From Actomonas sp051209155 (GTDB lineage Bacteria; Verrucomicrobiota; Verrucomicrobiia; Opitutales; Opitutaceae), in NCBI GenBank assembly GCA_051209155.1, contig JBPJGB010000002.1: a stretch of DNA of 64,000 bases; one strand, 5' to 3'. Positions 61,757-64,000 of the stretch are shown here, piece after piece. Position 1 is the first letter of the stretch. Every line of letters starts with the position of its first letter. The notes under the pieces were generated by a model that worked only from the letters and a program-made list of their open reading frames with translations, ran no database searches and had not been told where the DNA came from. Made by a program: the position numbers and the translations under genes.

Positions 61757-62134
61757 ATGAAACGTCCCGAACCGGTCCTAAGTATCTTGGCCTTGCTGCT
61801 AGTTGTGGTGCCAATTGCGGTTTGGCTGTATCTGGGGCGTGGGATTGTGCTTGCGGAGGTGCCTTGTCCCGCGCCGGGCATCGGTTCGGTGCGGGTGACC
61901 GAACTTCCTGGGTCCAGTCTAACGCAACGCCTGTTCCGAGAGTCTCCGATTTACCGTTTCGAGTATGTCAGGCCGGACGGGTTGGTTTGGTCATCGGCCA
62001 GCGTTGCGCTTGAGAGCCAGCGCGCCCAAACCGCCAGCGTCGCTTGGGAGAGTAATTACGTGGCAGTGTGCTACCTCGATGATCGGCCGGTTCTCAGACT
62101 GGTAAATCGACTCTTCGAGCGGTCGAATCTCTGA
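61757..62134 (+). CDS. Small single-pass membrane protein of unknown function
   Basis: A 125-residue protein if started at the ATG at 61757 (an alternative is 61733). One N-terminal membrane helix (about 7-28, VLSILALLLVVVPIAVWLYL) precedes an external domain with one CPAPG and a later VCYLDD. It ends one base before the mtnA stop and converges with mtnA. No family is recognised; codon use looks less biased than neighbours. Confidence 0.5.
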   Translation: MKRPEPVLSILALLLVVVPIAVWLYLGRGIVLAEVPCPAPGIGSVRVTELPGSSLTQRLFRESPIYRFEYVRPDGLVWSSASVALESQRAQTASVAWESNYVAVCYLDDRPVLRLVNRLFERSNL

Positions 62135-62135
62135 C

Positions 62136-63254
62136 TCAGGGGGCGCGTTCGGTGCGCTGGGTCGCGCATTCCGGGAACAACGCGTTCAGGCCGTCCGCCG
62201 TGGCGGGGCAGAGGCCGCGTTCGGTGAGGAGGCCGGTGACGAGTCGGGCAGGGGTGACGTCGAAGGCGGGGTTGGCGGCGGGGCTGCCGGTGGGCGGGAT
62301 CTGCACCGTGGCGACGCTGCCGTCGGCCGCGAATCCGGCGACGTGGGTGACCTCGGTCGCGGCGCGCTCTTCGATGGGGATTTCGCGCACGCCGTCGCGC
62401 ACAGTCCAGTCGATGGTGGGCGAGGGCAACGCGACGTAGAAGGGCACGCCGTTGTCGTGGGCGGCGAGGGCCTTGAGGTAGGTGCCGATCTTGTTGCAGA
62501 CGTCGCCGGTGGCGGTGGTGCGATCGGTGCCGACAATCACGAGGTCAACCTGGCCATGTTGCATGAGGTGGCCGCCGGCGTTGTCGACGATGCAGGTGTG
62601 GGGCACGCCGTGGTTGAGCAGCTCCCAGGCGGTGAGGTTGAAGCCTTGGTTGCGCGGGCGGGTTTCGTCGACCCACACGTGGACCGGGATGCCGGCGTCG
62701 TGGGCTTGGTAAATGGGGGAAGTGGCCGTGCCCCAATCGACGGTGGCGAGCCAGCCGGCATTGCAGTGGGTGAGGATGTTGACGGGCTGGCCGGCGGGTT
62801 TGTTGGTGGCGAGCTCGCGGATGAGGGGCAGACCGGCTTCGCCAATGGCGTGATTGATCGCGACGTCCTCGTCGCAGATGTGGGCGGCGAGACGGGCCGC
62901 CGCGTCGGCGCGGGCAGCAGGCGTGAGCGGGGTCAGTTCGTCGCGGGCGTGATCGAGGGCCCAGCGCAGGTTGACCGCGGTGGGACGGGTGGCGAAGAGC
63001 GTGTCATAGGCGCGGGCGAGATGGGCGTCGCTGGCGTCGGCCAGCATGGCGAGCCACATGCCGTAGGCGGCGGTGGCGCCGATGAGGGGAGCGCCACGGA
63101 CGAGCATGGCCGATATCGCGTGCGTGGCGTCGTTCAGGGTGCGCAGGGAGGCGACTTCGTAGCGATGGGGCAGGAGGGTTTGATCGATGATTTCGACGGA
63201 TTGTCCATCGGCGGCGGGCCAGATGGTGCGGGTGGGTTTGCCGTTTACCTGCAT
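62136..63254 (-). CDS. mtnA: Methylthioribose-1-phosphate isomerase
   Basis: A 372-residue enzyme converting 5-methylthioribose-1-phosphate to the ribulose form. MLVRGAPLIGATAAYGM is the phosphate-binding loop; ILTHCNAGWLATVDWGTATS carries the catalytic Cys; VDLVIVGTDRTTATGDVCNK has the catalytic Asp. The family also includes eIF2B-like proteins, but these motifs indicate the isomerase. With the neighbouring aldolase it forms a salvage pathway for methylthioadenosine or 5'-deoxyadenosine. Confidence 0.95.
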   Translation of the reverse strand: MQVNGKPTRTIWPAADGQSVEIIDQTLLPHRYEVASLRTLNDATHAISAMLVRGAPLIGATAAYGMWLAMLADASDAHLARAYDTLFATRPTAVNLRWALDHARDELTPLTPAARADAAARLAAHICDEDVAINHAIGEAGLPLIRELATNKPAGQPVNILTHCNAGWLATVDWGTATSPIYQAHDAGIPVHVWVDETRPRNQGFNLTAWELLNHGVPHTCIVDNAGGHLMQHGQVDLVIVGTDRTTATGDVCNKIGTYLKALAAHDNGVPFYVALPSPTIDWTVRDGVREIPIEERAATEVTHVAGFAADGSVATVQIPPTGSPAANPAFDVTPARLVTGLLTERGLCPATADGLNALFPECATQRTERAP

Positions 63255-63359
63255 CGGTTTTGAAAATGATTGGAGAGTGGGTGTGGGGGGATGAAATTTC
63301 TTAACGCGAAAACCAAACGACGCGTAGTCTGACGGCCCAATTTAAGCTACAAAAGTCCT

Positions 63360-63995
63360 ATGTCGTCCCCTTCATCTTTGGTCGCCTTGCCGCAACATTT
63401 GGAGCTGGTGCAATCGGCCGAGGACATTGAGACGGTATTGGATCAGCTTGCCGGGAAGGTGGAAGAGTGGGCTCGGGACTGCCAGGAGCGGGATGGTCGC
63501 ATGCTCCTCATGATGTGTGTGTTGCGCGGCGGGGCCTTCTTTTTCTCCGATTTGGTGCAGCGCATCGGTTATTCGATCGAGCCAGCCTTTTGTCGGGCGT
63601 GGAGTTACGCCAAGGACATGACGGCCAAGCCGGAGGAAGCGGTGAAGATCGATTGGCCGGAAGTGAATGTGACCGGTCGTGATGTGGTGTTGGTGGACAA
63701 CATTTGTGACACCGGACGCACCTTTGCGGCGGCGACCAAGGAGATCCTCGCCCGCGAACCGGCGCGGGTGCGCACGGTGTCGTTTGTGCGCCGCAAACAG
63801 GCGGAGCTGATTCACGAGCCGACGCTGTCGGGCGTGAGTTTCATCGGGCCCGAGTGGTTGGTGGGTTACGGTTTGCGGGACCGCGGCACGACCATGATGA
63901 ACGCGCGACTGATTGCGCGGGTGAAGGACACCGAACGCAGTGGTTTCACCGCGAACAACTCCAGTTCGCCGTTCGTCAACAAAGCGGTCTTCTAG
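63360..63995 (+). CDS. Phosphoribosyltransferase (hypoxanthine-guanine type)
   Basis: A 211-residue type I phosphoribosyltransferase. The PRPP loop is DVVLVDNICDTGRTFAAATK; MMCVLRGGAFFFSDLVQRIG is the N-terminal PPi loop; GPEWLVGYGLRDRG matches the HPRT C-terminal motif with the conserved YGLD-like sequence. It probably salvages hypoxanthine or guanine to IMP or GMP. It is divergent from mtnA; the 105-base spacer holds an AT-rich stretch. The usual length is about 180; the C-terminal extension (SGFTANNSSSPFVNKAVF) is unusual. Confidence 0.85.
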   Translation: MSSPSSLVALPQHLELVQSAEDIETVLDQLAGKVEEWARDCQERDGRMLLMMCVLRGGAFFFSDLVQRIGYSIEPAFCRAWSYAKDMTAKPEEAVKIDWPEVNVTGRDVVLVDNICDTGRTFAAATKEILAREPARVRTVSFVRRKQAELIHEPTLSGVSFIGPEWLVGYGLRDRGTTMMNARLIARVKDTERSGFTANNSSSPFVNKAVF

Positions 63996-64000
63996 GGGGG

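Overview
The window is a GC-rich bacterial chromosome segment. Gene content and order (a long flagellar export operon with a MotE-like gene, ffs next to dnaX, many short palindromic repeats, Ala/Pro-rich proteins) fit an Opitutaceae-like member of the Verrucomicrobiota. That placement is inference; no rRNA or other taxonomic marker is present. I found no tRNA, rRNA, CRISPR array or prophage.

Layout: (1) 1-10925, a co-directional flagellar operon: fliH (partial), fliI, fliJ, motE-like, fliK, flgD, flgE-like, fliL, fliM, fliN, fliO, fliP, fliQ, fliR. (2) 11187-13046, a GT-C-type membrane glycosyltransferase-like gene. (3) 13076-18832, ten minus-strand gene cassettes separated by ten attC sites with no integron integrase in the window (a CALIN), one attC being split by an IS1111-group insertion sequence. 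(4) 19517-22876, flhB and flhA, so the cassette array and the glycosyltransferase-like gene separate fliR from flhB. (5) 23076-26552, a CHASE/PAS hybrid histidine kinase. (6) 26743-28655, hemA and hemX (minus). (7) 28913-30815, leuA with a sigma70-like promoter, a Leu-rich leader peptide and hairpins that look like an attenuator. (8) 30881-32285, ECF sigma factor, probable anti-sigma factor and a Spy/CpxP-like protein. (9) 32348-35257, coaC-like, a GGCT-like gene, the SRP RNA and dnaX with a -1 frameshift site. (10) 35374-47813, glnD, valS, cysH, a small membrane protein, a RibD-C protein, gmd, fcl, a carboxyltransferase with a truncated biotinyl domain, and prfB with a +1 frameshift site. (11) 47896-53000, three overlapping genes of unknown function and an ATP-grasp-like gene. 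(12) 53038-59226, a 2062-residue exported Sel1/coiled-coil/LysM protein. (13) 59330-63995, a DUF3500 protein, a class II aldolase, mtnA and a phosphoribosyltransferase.

How the genes fit together: regions 1 and 4 encode the flagellar export gate, its ATPase, the C-ring switch and hook assembly. gmd and fcl make GDP-L-fucose. mtnA and the class II aldolase fit salvage of methylthio- or deoxy-ribose. Three recoding or attenuation devices (dnaX, prfB, leuA) can be read directly from the sequence. GTAG-headed palindromes (REP-like) lie between genes and also inside fliK, fliO and fliP. The least expected parts are the integrase-less cassette array interrupting a flagellar operon, its attC-targeting IS1111 element, and the leuA leader.
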